The position numbers were made by a program, and so were the translations under genes. Under the pieces are notes generated by a model. The model searched no databases. It was not told where the DNA came from and saw nothing but the letters and a program-made list of their open reading frames with translations. Positions 18,021 to 26,697 of a stretch of 64,000 bases of DNA are shown piece after piece; the first letter of the stretch is position 1; each line of letters begins with the position of its first letter. Source of the DNA: CALJTV01 sp036821185 (GTDB taxonomy: Bacteria; Chloroflexota; Dehalococcoidia; GIF9; UBA5629); contig DAISKD010000001.1 of NCBI GenBank assembly GCA_036821185.1, positions 372,001 to 436,000 on the forward strand, given 5' to 3'.

Positions 18021-19093
18021 CCATAATATACAATACGCCAGACCTGGATGCTTGTATCACTATTGTAGAAAAAAAGGCATCGCTCCGTATCGTTTCCGAT
18101 GTGAACTTTGTACATCAAGCTCTGCAGAAAATCGGATTCCGCGTCTCATGCCTCCCTCTCAAGCCGCCGCTCCAGTCAGCAATAAGACGCCTCGAATCCA
18201 TTAAGGCCGACCTGATTTTCAACCTTTTTGAGGGGTTTGAATCTCAGCCAGAAACTGAGGCGATCGTTGCCGACTTCTTGGCACGTCTTGGTATCCCTTA
18301 TACAGGCTGCACTGGAACAGCCCTTTCCCTAGCTTCGGACAAAGCCGCAGTTAAGACGCTTCTCCAAGCAGCTGGCATAAACACGCCGAAATACCAGGTC
18401 TTGGAGCCAACGACTTTACATCTTTTTGCCCTGGACTTCCCTTGCATAGTAAAGCCGCGCTCACAACATGGCAGTTTGGGCATTTGTGAGGCAAGTGTGG
18501 TCTACAACTTTGCAGCGCTGGAAAAGCAGGTAATGACAACCAGTCAGCGCTTCCGAGATAGGGCAATTGTGGAAGAATTTATTGAAGGGAGGGAATTTAA
18601 CATCACGATCCTCGGAACACGCCCACCGGAAACACTGCCTATTTCAGAGATAAAATATTCCCTGCCACAAGGCATGCCACCTATCCTGACCTTTTCAGCT
18701 AAGTGGGACCCTGAAAGCCTCTACTTCAAACACACTACCCCTCAATGCCCAGCAGAAATCGACCATGCACTCGAACAACACATAACCACTATAACTCGTA
18801 CTGCCTTTGAAATTTTAGGCAACCGAGGCTATGCAAGAATAGACCTCCGTCTGGACAAGAAAGGAGAACCCAAAGTCCTCGAGCTAAACCCAAACCCTGA
18901 CATTTCACCAGACTCTGGCGCTACATTACAAGCCCGCGTTGCAGGCATGGACTACGAACAGTTCATCGAAAAGCTGGTTCAGCTAGCCTTGGAGGACTAT
19001 GATGCCAGTAGCAACTACCAGAGCTATGAGAAAGGAAGACAAGCCGTATATAATGGAAATACTAAACAATACTCCAGAGTTCAAACCCAATGA
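18005..19093 (+). CDS. ATP-grasp ligase, D-Ala-D-Ala ligase-like (second of two)
   Basis: A second ATP-grasp enzyme of 362 residues that overlaps the first by 16 bp in another frame. Ligase signatures are CIVKPRSQHGSLGI, AIVEEFIEGREFNITILG, GYARIDLRLDKKGEP and VLELNPNPDISPDSG. The sequence is clearly diverged from the first copy; QHGSLG replaces YEGSSKG, and the two probably accept different substrates. The last 30 or so residues (after LVQLALEDYD) look unconserved and are encoded in DNA that also encodes the N-terminus of the downstream acetyltransferase. Two consecutive ligases suggest a product with two peptide-like bonds, or a salvage/synthesis pair. No true cell-wall gene is nearby. Confidence 0.82.
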   Translation: MRGEITIIYNTPDLDACITIVEKKASLRIVSDVNFVHQALQKIGFRVSCLPLKPPLQSAIRRLESIKADLIFNLFEGFESQPETEAIVADFLARLGIPYTGCTGTALSLASDKAAVKTLLQAAGINTPKYQVLEPTTLHLFALDFPCIVKPRSQHGSLGICEASVVYNFAALEKQVMTTSQRFRDRAIVEEFIEGREFNITILGTRPPETLPISEIKYSLPQGMPPILTFSAKWDPESLYFKHTTPQCPAEIDHALEQHITTITRTAFEILGNRGYARIDLRLDKKGEPKVLELNPNPDISPDSGATLQARVAGMDYEQFIEKLVQLALEDYDASSNYQSYEKGRQAVYNGNTKQYSRVQTQ

Positions 19094-19484
19094 GATAGTA
19101 GTAGCTGAGGAGGTCCTGGACAACTACCTGCACGAAGGTGTGCGTTCAGGGTATCATGTAATAGTTGCAGAAATAAGCTCTTCAATCACGGGTTATATTT
19201 GCTTCGGGCAGACACCGCTCACCGAGGCGACATGGGATATATATTGGCTGGCCACTTTACCCAAATTTCGCCAACAAGGCATTGGCACGACCCTGTTAAA
19301 ATCTGCTGAAGAGGAAATAAGAAAAGCCAAAGGCAAGATGATCATCGTCGAAACGTCATCCAGACCGGAATACAACAAAGCAAGGTCTCTCTACCGATCA
19401 CTAGGTTACCAACTCACCTGTCAGATCCCTGACTTTTATGCCAATGGTGACGATAAACTCGTCCTGATAAAGCGCCTTCACTGA
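18999..19484 (+). CDS. GNAT-family N-acetyltransferase
   Basis: GNAT enzymes transfer an acetyl group from acetyl-CoA to an amine. The 161-residue protein has the usual order: a beta-1 region TTRAMRKEDKPYIMEIL, then GYICFGQTPLTEATWDIYWLA, the acetyl-CoA loop LPKFRQQGIGTTLL and the C-terminal ARSLYRSLGY. The N-terminal strand needs a start at 18999 or 19002, which produces a 95-bp overlap with the preceding ligase; the ATG at 19026 would remove part of the first strand. The position after a KamA-like enzyme recalls AblA-AblB, which makes N-epsilon-acetyl-beta-lysine in methanogens and some bacteria, but this protein is much shorter than AblB. The acetyl acceptor is unknown. Confidence 0.85.
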   Translation: MMPVATTRAMRKEDKPYIMEILNNTPEFKPNEIVVAEEVLDNYLHEGVRSGYHVIVAEISSSITGYICFGQTPLTEATWDIYWLATLPKFRQQGIGTTLLKSAEEEIRKAKGKMIIVETSSRPEYNKARSLYRSLGYQLTCQIPDFYANGDDKLVLIKRLH

Positions 19485-19636
19485 CAACAGCACCTTTTCC
19501 TGTTATACTAAGTTGAATTGCCGGCCGGCTACACGACAAAAGACTTAGGGTGACCGCCCGAACTTAATCGATCTGTCTTGACGGGAGGCTTCCGGCACTA
19601 ACTTAACAGGCTCGGTTCACAAAAACGTGCACCAGC

Positions 19637-19665
19637 TTGAAAACAAATTCTTAAAAACTTAAACT
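19637..19665 (+). promoter_or_regulatory. Putative promoter of the M50 protease gene
   Basis: TTGAAA (19637-19642), a 17-nt spacer and TAAACT (19660-19665), about 36 nt before the ATG, which is preceded by AAGGGG. The rest of the 217-bp gap shows nothing else convincing. Confidence 0.4.
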
Positions 19666-19701
19666 TAAAGGCGTGTTTGTCGATTTAGACAAGGGGCAGT
19701 A

Positions 19702-20823
19702 ATGGCAAACGGCATTTCACTTGGCAAAGCGTTTGGCATCCCGCTAAGGCTACATTATTCCTGGTTTATCGTATTTGCCCTCGTGACCTGGGCATTGACA
19801 GTCGGATATTTCCCACATACACACCCCCATTGGAACATGATGACATCGTTCCTTGCCGGGGTACTGACGAGTCTGCTCTTCTTTGGCTCAGTCCTCGCCC
19901 ACGAGCTGGCACATAGCATAGTAGCACAAGCTGCCGGAATTAAGATACATTCTATTACGCTCTTTATCTTCGGCGGTGTTTCCCAGATGACCGAAGAGCC
20001 CAAGCGACCTCAGGTCGAATTCCGAATGGCCCTCGCTGGACCCGGCACCAGCTTAGTGATAGGCGGCATTTTCCTAGCTATTTACTTTTACCTGTCAAAT
20101 ATCCCGGAATTTGTAAAAGCAATCTCTTTCTGGCTCGGCTGGATCAACCTTGTTCTTGCAGGCTTCAACCTGATACCGGGATTTCCCCTGGATGGGGGGA
20201 GAGTGCTCCGTTCACTGCTATGGTGGCGAAGTGGAGAGCTGCTCAAAGCCACCAGAACAGCTTCCAACATCGGACGTGGCGTAGGCTACCTGTTTATCTT
20301 CGTCGGTATCGGTCTGATATTCTATGGGAGCTGGGTAAACGGTGTCTGGCTGGCCTTCATCGGCTGGTTTCTTGAGAACGCTGCTGCCACCAGCTATCGC
20401 CAGCTAGCGCTACTTGATATGCTCAAGGGACATACCGTCAGGGAACTCATGACTACAGAGTGCCCCACTGTCTCGCCACAGCTAAGCATCGAGCGATTGG
20501 TACACGAGCAAATATTTACCTCGGGACGGCGTTGCTTCCCTGTGATAGACAAAGAAAAGATGCTCGGCCTGGTGACGATACATGATGTAAAATCCGTGCC
20601 CCGGGAACAATGGGTAAACAAAACAGTCGCCGATGTCATGACTCTAGCCCCGAAACTCAAATCGGTGGGACCCGACGACGACCTCGCAACAGTCCTTCGG
20701 ATACTCACTGAACACAACATCAACCAGGTTCCAGTAGTCAAAAATGGTAACCTCTTAGGCATGATCGCACGTGATACCCTTCTCACCTTCATAAGCGTGC
20801 GGAGCGAGCTGGGGACTGCATAG
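19702..20823 (+). CDS. M50 site-2-type metalloprotease with two CBS domains
   Basis: This is an intramembrane zinc protease of the SpoIVFB/Rip-like M50B group. The 373-residue protein has several membrane helices in its first 230 residues. The zinc-binding motif HELAHS (H67, E68, H71) and the third ligand region NLIPGFPLDGGR lie within them. A pair of CBS domains follows (about residues 240-365: VRELMTTECPTVSP and VADVMTLAPKLKSV), which in related proteases bind adenine nucleotides and regulate cleavage. Substrates are usually anti-sigma factors or membrane-bound regulators; none can be named here. It ends 137 bp before a response regulator gene in the same direction. Confidence 0.9.
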   Translation: MANGISLGKAFGIPLRLHYSWFIVFALVTWALTVGYFPHTHPHWNMMTSFLAGVLTSLLFFGSVLAHELAHSIVAQAAGIKIHSITLFIFGGVSQMTEEPKRPQVEFRMALAGPGTSLVIGGIFLAIYFYLSNIPEFVKAISFWLGWINLVLAGFNLIPGFPLDGGRVLRSLLWWRSGELLKATRTASNIGRGVGYLFIFVGIGLIFYGSWVNGVWLAFIGWFLENAAATSYRQLALLDMLKGHTVRELMTTECPTVSPQLSIERLVHEQIFTSGRRCFPVIDKEKMLGLVTIHDVKSVPREQWVNKTVADVMTLAPKLKSVGPDDDLATVLRILTEHNINQVPVVKNGNLLGMIARDTLLTFISVRSELGTA

Positions 20824-20960
20824 AAACAATTGTCATGAGCGACCATCATAGGTATTGCCTCGTCAGCATGAATACTGTAGAATTTTCGTCAAAATAACAA
20901 AACCATATGATGCCAGGTCTAGGCCATGCTTGAATTGGAGAACAAAAAAGGCGGGTAGAT

Positions 20961-22019
20961 ATGGAAAGGGCTAGAATACTTGTCGTAGATGATGAGTCTC
21001 AAGTGATGGAGGTTCTGTCCAGATATCTGAATAACATTGGCCACCAATGCGGTGTAGCCTGCGATGGTGACGATGCCCTGAACAAAGTTTATGCTGAGCA
21101 CTTCGACGTTGTACTGTTGGACATAAGCATGCCAGGTAGATCCGGGATTGATGTCTTAAAAGAACTGCAGGCCAGGTATCCGGACACGGCTATCATAATG
21201 GTTACGGCAATAGCTGATATCAACATCGCCATCGATGCCATGCGGAATGGGGCTTATGACTATCTAGTAAAGCCGATCGACTTTAACATGCTCTCAATTA
21301 GTATAGAAAGGGCTCTGGAAAGAAGGAGACTTCTGTTGGAAAATAAAGAGTACCAACTTTATCTGGAGAAAAAAGTCGAGGAACAAACCGCTCAAATAAA
21401 GCAGTCATTTCTGGGTGCCATTAATGCGCTTGTCCAAGCCTTGGAAGCTAAGGACAACTACACTAAAGGTCACTCCATCATGGTGGCGGAAATAGCCGTT
21501 GCCATAGCCAGAGAGCTAGGTATGCCAGAAGAACGAATTGAAAAGATCCGGCTGGCTGCCCTGCTTCACGACATTGGCAAAATAGGTGTCAAGGAATCCG
21601 TCTTGAACAAGCAAAACGAGCTTACTGCCGAGGAATACGACCACATAAAGTCACACTGCATATTGGGTAAGCGGATCTTGCAACCCATCATCGAAGATGA
21701 TGAGATATTGGACATAATTGTACATCACCACGAAAAATACGATGGCACGGGTTACCCCGATGGGCTGGCAGGAGAGCAGCTCCCGAAGGAAGCTATGATT
21801 GTAGCTGCAGCCGAGGAATATGCTACAAAGCTATCCCAGGACATCATGGTAGTAGCTGTGGCCGATGCCTACACCGCAATGAGTTCAGACCGCCCTCACC
21901 GGCAGGCACTCTCCACCAAAGCTATCGAAGCTGAGCTGGAAAACAATAAGGGCAAGCAGTTCGACCCTGCGGTGGTAGATGCCTTGATCAGGGTGTTAAA
22001 AAGACGCGGTAGTATATAG
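20961..22019 (+). CDS. Response regulator with HD-GYP cyclic-di-GMP phosphodiesterase domain
   Basis: Residues 1-120 are a CheY-like receiver: acidic pocket VVDDES, phospho-acceptor D54 in LLDISMPG, the conserved threonine in MVTA and the lysine in VKPID. A coiled linker (about 125-155) leads to an HD-GYP domain with HDIGKIGV and HHEKYDGTGYPDGL, which in this family hydrolyses cyclic di-GMP. No sensor kinase gene is adjacent. The HD-GYP domain has an oddity: about 17 extra residues (IVAAAEEYATKLSQD, then MVVAVADAY) where homologues run straight through IVAVADAY. The DNA suggests a diverged in-frame 51-bp duplication. AGGCGGG precedes the ATG. Confidence 0.9.
   Translation: MERARILVVDDESQVMEVLSRYLNNIGHQCGVACDGDDALNKVYAEHFDVVLLDISMPGRSGIDVLKELQARYPDTAIIMVTAIADINIAIDAMRNGAYDYLVKPIDFNMLSISIERALERRRLLLENKEYQLYLEKKVEEQTAQIKQSFLGAINALVQALEAKDNYTKGHSIMVAEIAVAIARELGMPEERIEKIRLAALLHDIGKIGVKESVLNKQNELTAEEYDHIKSHCILGKRILQPIIEDDEILDIIVHHHEKYDGTGYPDGLAGEQLPKEAMIVAAAEEYATKLSQDIMVVAVADAYTAMSSDRPHRQALSTKAIEAELENNKGKQFDPAVVDALIRVLKRRGSI
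21798..21875 (+). repeat. Diverged 51-bp offset duplication inside the HD-GYP domain
   Basis: The 27-bp stretch at 21798-21824 (residues 280-288, IVAAAEEYA) resembles that at 21849-21875 (residues 297-305, VVAVADAYT), with a 51-nt (17-codon) offset. GTAGCTG..GCCGA is shared by both. Homologous HD-GYP domains have only one such segment, so an old in-frame tandem duplication is the simplest explanation. Whether the enzyme stays active cannot be read from the sequence. Confidence 0.5.
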
Positions 22020-22139
22020 GACACAAACAGGATAGACCACCCTCGAGAGAAAACACCACCAGAGACTAGCACCCCAGCAGATTGTGTCACCGGCCCAGTA
22101 AAGAGGAACAAAAAGGTCCCCCGGGCACGCCCATATAGC

Positions 22140-24317
22140 TCAATCTAAAATCTTGCCTGGTAGATGGGCACGCCAAGTGATAGACAAACAACCGGTTGCA
22201 CCGGGAGACAAAGATAAAGGTAGACGAAAAAGAAAACAGCTTGCCTGATACAGTTTTTCTACACCGCCTTCGGAGTTAGAGACGCTTTCCACAGGGAAGT
22301 GCCAGAGACTTACACTTGGTGAGAGCAGCACCTCCAAGTTAAAGCCCAGGTGGTGGTTCCCTACCACCATCCTATTAACGCCATTAAGCTCACCCGGGGA
22401 ATCAAGGTAACCGCTAAAATGCAAGTCTGGAACTGTGTAATAGGCTTGTTTATTATGGCCACCGCCAAGCAAATTGATATTCCATTCGCTGCCAAAGATA
22501 ACATCTACCTTAAAACTGCTAGTATTTTCCAGTTGGTAGGAAACCTGCAACACATGCTCGCCGCGTCTGTGCTCTATTTGTTTTCGCACAACAAAGCTTG
22601 CCGCCTTGCTCCCGATCCACAGTCGCCCCTCTCTCCACAACTCGATCTTAATGTTGTTGCCATTGACCGTTACTGTAGCATCAAACTTCTGTCCGACAAA
22701 GTCGCCTTTTTCTTCAAAATTCCCTCGGGTAAATGCCTCTATACCGACATCACGGACAAAAAAGTGTTCCAGTAGACTAGAACGGGGGTATTTGTCGTAC
22801 ACAAGCCCTTCTGCCACATCTCTATCCTTTATCCTTATCAAGTCATGTATACTCTGTGTTGTATCCGACCGTTCCGGCTCAGCCGCAACACTGCCCGCTT
22901 CAGTTAAGGCAAAGTGATAGGCCTCAAGCCTTCGTGTCATCGTGCTCAAGAGGTTAAACTCGCAGGAACGCAGATCCCACTCAAAAATAGAACCTCCTTC
23001 CTTAGGACTGATATAGATTGAGGAAACATCGCTCTCCACAATAATCTCCTCAGCACCATCCCCGTCAAAATCTACCTTCTGCCATTCCAGCCAGCCCTGG
23101 TACCACCCCTTAGACCATCTGCGTCTCCCTCGCAAAATCCCATCAGCCTTATTCTCCGCTTGAATCAGGTGCCGATACGTGGTTGCCCGTATATCAGCCA
23201 GATAGATCCCTCCGAAGATGCCATGCCAGTAGGGACAGTTACACTGTGCTTTCCACAGCTCTTCAAGGCCACAGTCTACAGTGCTTAAGGCACGGGCTTG
23301 ATGTACTTTACGATGGACAGCCAGCATCTTCCGGTACATCCGGTTGACCTCTGGATACTTGACCAAAAAATTGCGCCACAGCCCACAGTACATATATCTC
23401 TTTATATCCTCACGCCCCTCGATCTCGAGTTGCTTCTTCAAATTGCTGTACTGCCATGAATCACTGGCTGGAAGCGACCATTCCATCATTTCATCATAAG
23501 AAGCACAAGGCAGGTAGATTCTTCCTACGGGCGGGAACATGTTGGTATACTCACCCAGCGGCACAGTGCATAACCACTCTCGATTAGCTTCCAGTTCGGT
23601 AAAAAATTCCTCGATCCAGCCATCTTGCCAACAAAGTTTATACGTCCCTGGCCAAACTCCAAATTTTTCCCCATCATCGCCCATTACTGCTATCCCACCA
23701 TCGATAGCTATGGCCCTTTCCTTTAGGTAATCCACCACCTCACTCACTTTCCTCCACGGTATGGAATAACGCAACAGCTTGCTTATGGGGAACAACATTA
23801 TCTGTTTACCCTGTTCCTCAGTGACATAGTATCCGAACAGGGCCTCTTGCTTCAGTCCTACAGATTTGAAGGCGCCACCGTCAACCAATGTCAACTCCAT
23901 CCCGGCTTCAGCCAGAATCTTGGCTAGGTGTGGTTCCCAAACACGCTCCGCCAGCCAAAAACCGCGGGGAACCACACCGAACTTGCCCTTGATAAACATA
24001 TTCATCTTGGCTATCTGCCCCACCTTATCAGCATCTGGAATAGACGGCAAGATCGGTTCATAGTAGGCACCACCCATAATTTCCACCTGACCACGCTCTA
24101 CAAGCCTAGCAAGACGTGACAAAAATTCAGGGTGAACCGCTTCCAGCCAATCGTAAAGGCAACCGCTGTAATGTAAGGATAGCCTGACAGCACCATGCCT
24201 CTCCAAAGACTCAAGCATCGGCAGGTATGCCTGTTTATAAGCCTGCTCGAACACCCAAGGGAAATTACCGACCGGCTGGTGGTTATGTATTGCAAGCCCT
24301 AAATAAATACGATTCAC
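22140..24317 (-). CDS. GH57 glycoside hydrolase, alpha-amylase / 4-alpha-glucanotransferase type
   Basis: GH57 enzymes cleave or transfer alpha-1,4-glucan by a retaining mechanism. The 725-residue protein begins LGLAIHNHQPVGNF, has the nucleophile in GFWLAERVWEP (E124) and the acid/base in AVMGDDGEKFGVWP (D214 or D215), as in the Thermococcus litoralis 4-alpha-glucanotransferase. It has a C-terminal beta-sandwich (about 410-715, DUF1926-like). No signal peptide is seen, so it acts on internal glycogen or maltodextrin. The start is GTG. It is the last gene of the glycogen operon, 80 bp after the previous one. Amylase and transferase activity cannot be told apart by eye. Confidence 0.88.
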   Translation of the reverse strand: MNRIYLGLAIHNHQPVGNFPWVFEQAYKQAYLPMLESLERHGAVRLSLHYSGCLYDWLEAVHPEFLSRLARLVERGQVEIMGGAYYEPILPSIPDADKVGQIAKMNMFIKGKFGVVPRGFWLAERVWEPHLAKILAEAGMELTLVDGGAFKSVGLKQEALFGYYVTEEQGKQIMLFPISKLLRYSIPWRKVSEVVDYLKERAIAIDGGIAVMGDDGEKFGVWPGTYKLCWQDGWIEEFFTELEANREWLCTVPLGEYTNMFPPVGRIYLPCASYDEMMEWSLPASDSWQYSNLKKQLEIEGREDIKRYMYCGLWRNFLVKYPEVNRMYRKMLAVHRKVHQARALSTVDCGLEELWKAQCNCPYWHGIFGGIYLADIRATTYRHLIQAENKADGILRGRRRWSKGWYQGWLEWQKVDFDGDGAEEIIVESDVSSIYISPKEGGSIFEWDLRSCEFNLLSTMTRRLEAYHFALTEAGSVAAEPERSDTTQSIHDLIRIKDRDVAEGLVYDKYPRSSLLEHFFVRDVGIEAFTRGNFEEKGDFVGQKFDATVTVNGNNIKIELWREGRLWIGSKAASFVVRKQIEHRRGEHVLQVSYQLENTSSFKVDVIFGSEWNINLLGGGHNKQAYYTVPDLHFSGYLDSPGELNGVNRMVVGNHHLGFNLEVLLSPSVSLWHFPVESVSNSEGGVEKLYQASCFLFRLPLSLSPGATGCLSITWRAHLPGKILD

Positions 24318-24397
24318 CTTTCTAACCTACAATCTGCGAAACGCCTCAGAACCGTGGCATTATTATCAAGGCAAATTTAGCTATCGCACATGGGAAA

Positions 24398-25699
24398 TCA
24401 GTCGGTATAAAGCTTGTCCACTATTTGGTCAAAAATATGCCTGGCGGCGACCACCTTATAATAGTACTCTTTCTTGATGGACGAGCTACAATTGCTCGTA
24501 GATATTGCTTTGTAGGCATTAAGCAGCACCTCTCGCTGAAGATTCAGACCACGATAGACCATGTTCACATCCCACATAGGTTTCTTGCTTGCCCACCAGA
24601 ACTGGCAACTATGCAGAGCAGCATCAAGTTTTGACCTGGCAATCCTAGCAAAATTGCGGCTCGAATCGCTATCCGCTAGCTCTACAGCCCGATGGGCGAC
24701 GTCCATCGTGATCTCCAAGTGCTCCCACTGTAACTGGTGGATGAGATTATTTTTGTCTTTCCAGAGCGGGTAGTAATTCCCAGCCTTTATGTCATCTGCA
24801 GACGTGCTCCACGACGATGGTCGGGGCTCTATCGTTTCACCACGGGGAAACAGTTCCAGAAGCTGGCTTATAGTGACCATTCTGATCTGTTTATCTTCTT
24901 CTTTACTTTCAAACTGGAATAACTTGCGGTGTTGGTCGGCAAGCAACTTCTGCTCGTGGAGCAATCGGTCACCATTTTGCCTCGGTTCCAGCGTCTCAAA
25001 AACTGGTGACAGAAAAAGCTTATCCCAGTGCTGTATATGGTGTCCGAATGTTTCCGCATCCATGGCGGTTATCACATATACGTCGCCTTCCGACCTTCGC
25101 AAGCGTCGGAGATGCTCGATAAAGCTTTCACCATCAATGTCTCTGAAACTTATCTTGTTGCTTAAAATATCATCACGGAAAAACACGGCTATCTTGCTTT
25201 CCTCATGCCCAGCTTGGTATATCACGTCTAAAGGCCATGGCGCAGAACATGCGACACCGCTCAGAACAATCCACTCATGTCTGGACTCAATAACTGGATC
25301 AATTATCGCCTGTGAGTAGCAGAGCTCCGGTGGGAAAAAACCGCGTGGGGCGTAGACCTCACCGAGAACACTGCGATTGGTAATGTAGTTCAATTTAATC
25401 TGCCGCTCTACCTCCTCTCCCGGTATCAATGGCAATATTGGATGGTACATTGCCGTTCCAGTAAACTCTAGCTGCTCCTTCTCGGCTAACTGCCTTAGCT
25501 TTGAGAGTATATCAGAATAGCCACACTGCAATAGCATCTCCGTGAGCACACCGCAGATGTTTACCGTAGCCTTAGCATGGGGAAACTCAGCGATTACTTC
25601 GAGTAACGGACGGTAAGCCTCGTTACTGACCTTCATCAGAACGCTTGTAGTCTGGGTAGGCGGCTGATAGAAATGAAACAGAGGTGCCCAATAGATCAT
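24398..25699 (-). CDS. GH57 family glycoside hydrolase, shorter form
   Basis: A 433-residue GH57 protein made of the catalytic barrel and a short helical part. It begins MIYWAPLFHFYQPP, the place of the HxHQP motif, here HFYQP. It has a putative nucleophile in GFFPPELCYSQ (E125) and acid/base in AMDAETFGHH (D214). The family includes amylases, branching enzymes and alpha-galactosidases, and the specificity here is unknown. The start overlaps the ROK kinase stop by 4 bp. The HxHQP histidine pattern is altered compared with the other two GH57 proteins in the operon, so a different substrate is possible. Confidence 0.8.
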   Translation of the reverse strand: MIYWAPLFHFYQPPTQTTSVLMKVSNEAYRPLLEVIAEFPHAKATVNICGVLTEMLLQCGYSDILSKLRQLAEKEQLEFTGTAMYHPILPLIPGEEVERQIKLNYITNRSVLGEVYAPRGFFPPELCYSQAIIDPVIESRHEWIVLSGVACSAPWPLDVIYQAGHEESKIAVFFRDDILSNKISFRDIDGESFIEHLRRLRRSEGDVYVITAMDAETFGHHIQHWDKLFLSPVFETLEPRQNGDRLLHEQKLLADQHRKLFQFESKEEDKQIRMVTISQLLELFPRGETIEPRPSSWSTSADDIKAGNYYPLWKDKNNLIHQLQWEHLEITMDVAHRAVELADSDSSRNFARIARSKLDAALHSCQFWWASKKPMWDVNMVYRGLNLQREVLLNAYKAISTSNCSSSIKKEYYYKVVAARHIFDQIVDKLYTD

Positions 25700-26697
25700 A
25701 TCTTTGTTCCCTCCCGTGCCTGACTAAAAACATAGGTAGCAGCACCCAATATCCCGGCATTGACAACGAAGCGTGCCCTTACAATACGCGCCCTATTACC
25801 TGGGAGGGCAAACGCCAGCGATTTTGCAACCCTACATGCTGGCTCAAGTAATAGATTGCCCATTTTGGCAAGCCCACCACCAATTACAACTACCTCAGGG
25901 TTAAAAACATTGATAATGTTTGCCAGCCCAATACCTAGGTAGTTGGCAGCATTGTCTATCACCCTTCGGGCTAAAACATCACCTTGTCTGGCAGCCGCCG
26001 ATACTACCGCTGCGGTCACTAGCTCCATTTTACCATCGGCAAGTCGGAGGATTGAACTCTCCTCGCCTTTCTTTAAAAACTCCACCGCATCCCTAGCAAC
26101 TGCCCATCCTGAAGCCAGAGACTCAAGACAGCCCAATCTCCCGCACTTACATGGTGGACCGTCGGCTTTTATAATCATATGCCCTATTTCGCCAGCAGAA
26201 CCATTCGCACCCAAGTATAGACTCCCATCTATTACCATACCACCCCCTATACCTGTGCTGACCGTCAGGTAGATAAGGTTTCTAATTCGACTCCTAGCCC
26301 CGACGCCGAATTTGTATTCACCCAAGGCTGCAGCACTGGCATCGTTTATGAGATAGCATTTGACACCAAACTCACGAGCAATTATGTCCCGAAGATGAAC
26401 GTGGGAAAAGCCCGGCAAGTTGGGCGATTCGGCGACAATTCCTTTGTTCATGTCAATGATACCAGCGCAGGCAACAACAATCCCCACCACTTCCGGTTTT
26501 GTCAGCTTCACCCTCGCGAGCGTTTCGCCGATGGCCAACAAAAGTCGCTCCATCACAGCTTTAGCCCCCTCACCACTTCTGGTCGGGTAAAGACGCCGTG
26601 ACGCTATTCCACCATCCGGATGAACCAGGGCAACATTCATCTTAGTACCGCCCAGGTCGACAGCCAGCGCCAGGCGTCGTTTGCTTATACCGGTCAC
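25696..26697 (-). CDS. ROK-family sugar kinase, probable glucokinase
   Basis: ROK kinases phosphorylate glucose or another hexose using ATP. The 333-residue protein shows the phosphate-binding loop DLGGTKMNVALV, the sugar-binding region with YLINDASAAALGEY, TVSTGIGGGMVI, and the zinc-binding ROK signature CKCGRLGCLES. It has no N-terminal DNA-binding domain, so it is an enzyme rather than a repressor. It overlaps glgA and the next GH57 gene by 4 bp each, so it likely traps glucose released from glycogen by the neighbouring hydrolases. Glucose as substrate is inferred from context. Confidence 0.88.
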   Translation of the reverse strand: MTGISKRRLALAVDLGGTKMNVALVHPDGGIASRRLYPTRSGEGAKAVMERLLLAIGETLARVKLTKPEVVGIVVACAGIIDMNKGIVAESPNLPGFSHVHLRDIIAREFGVKCYLINDASAAALGEYKFGVGARSRIRNLIYLTVSTGIGGGMVIDGSLYLGANGSAGEIGHMIIKADGPPCKCGRLGCLESLASGWAVARDAVEFLKKGEESSILRLADGKMELVTAAVVSAAARQGDVLARRVIDNAANYLGIGLANIINVFNPEVVVIGGGLAKMGNLLLEPACRVAKSLAFALPGNRARIVRARFVVNAGILGAATYVFSQAREGTKI

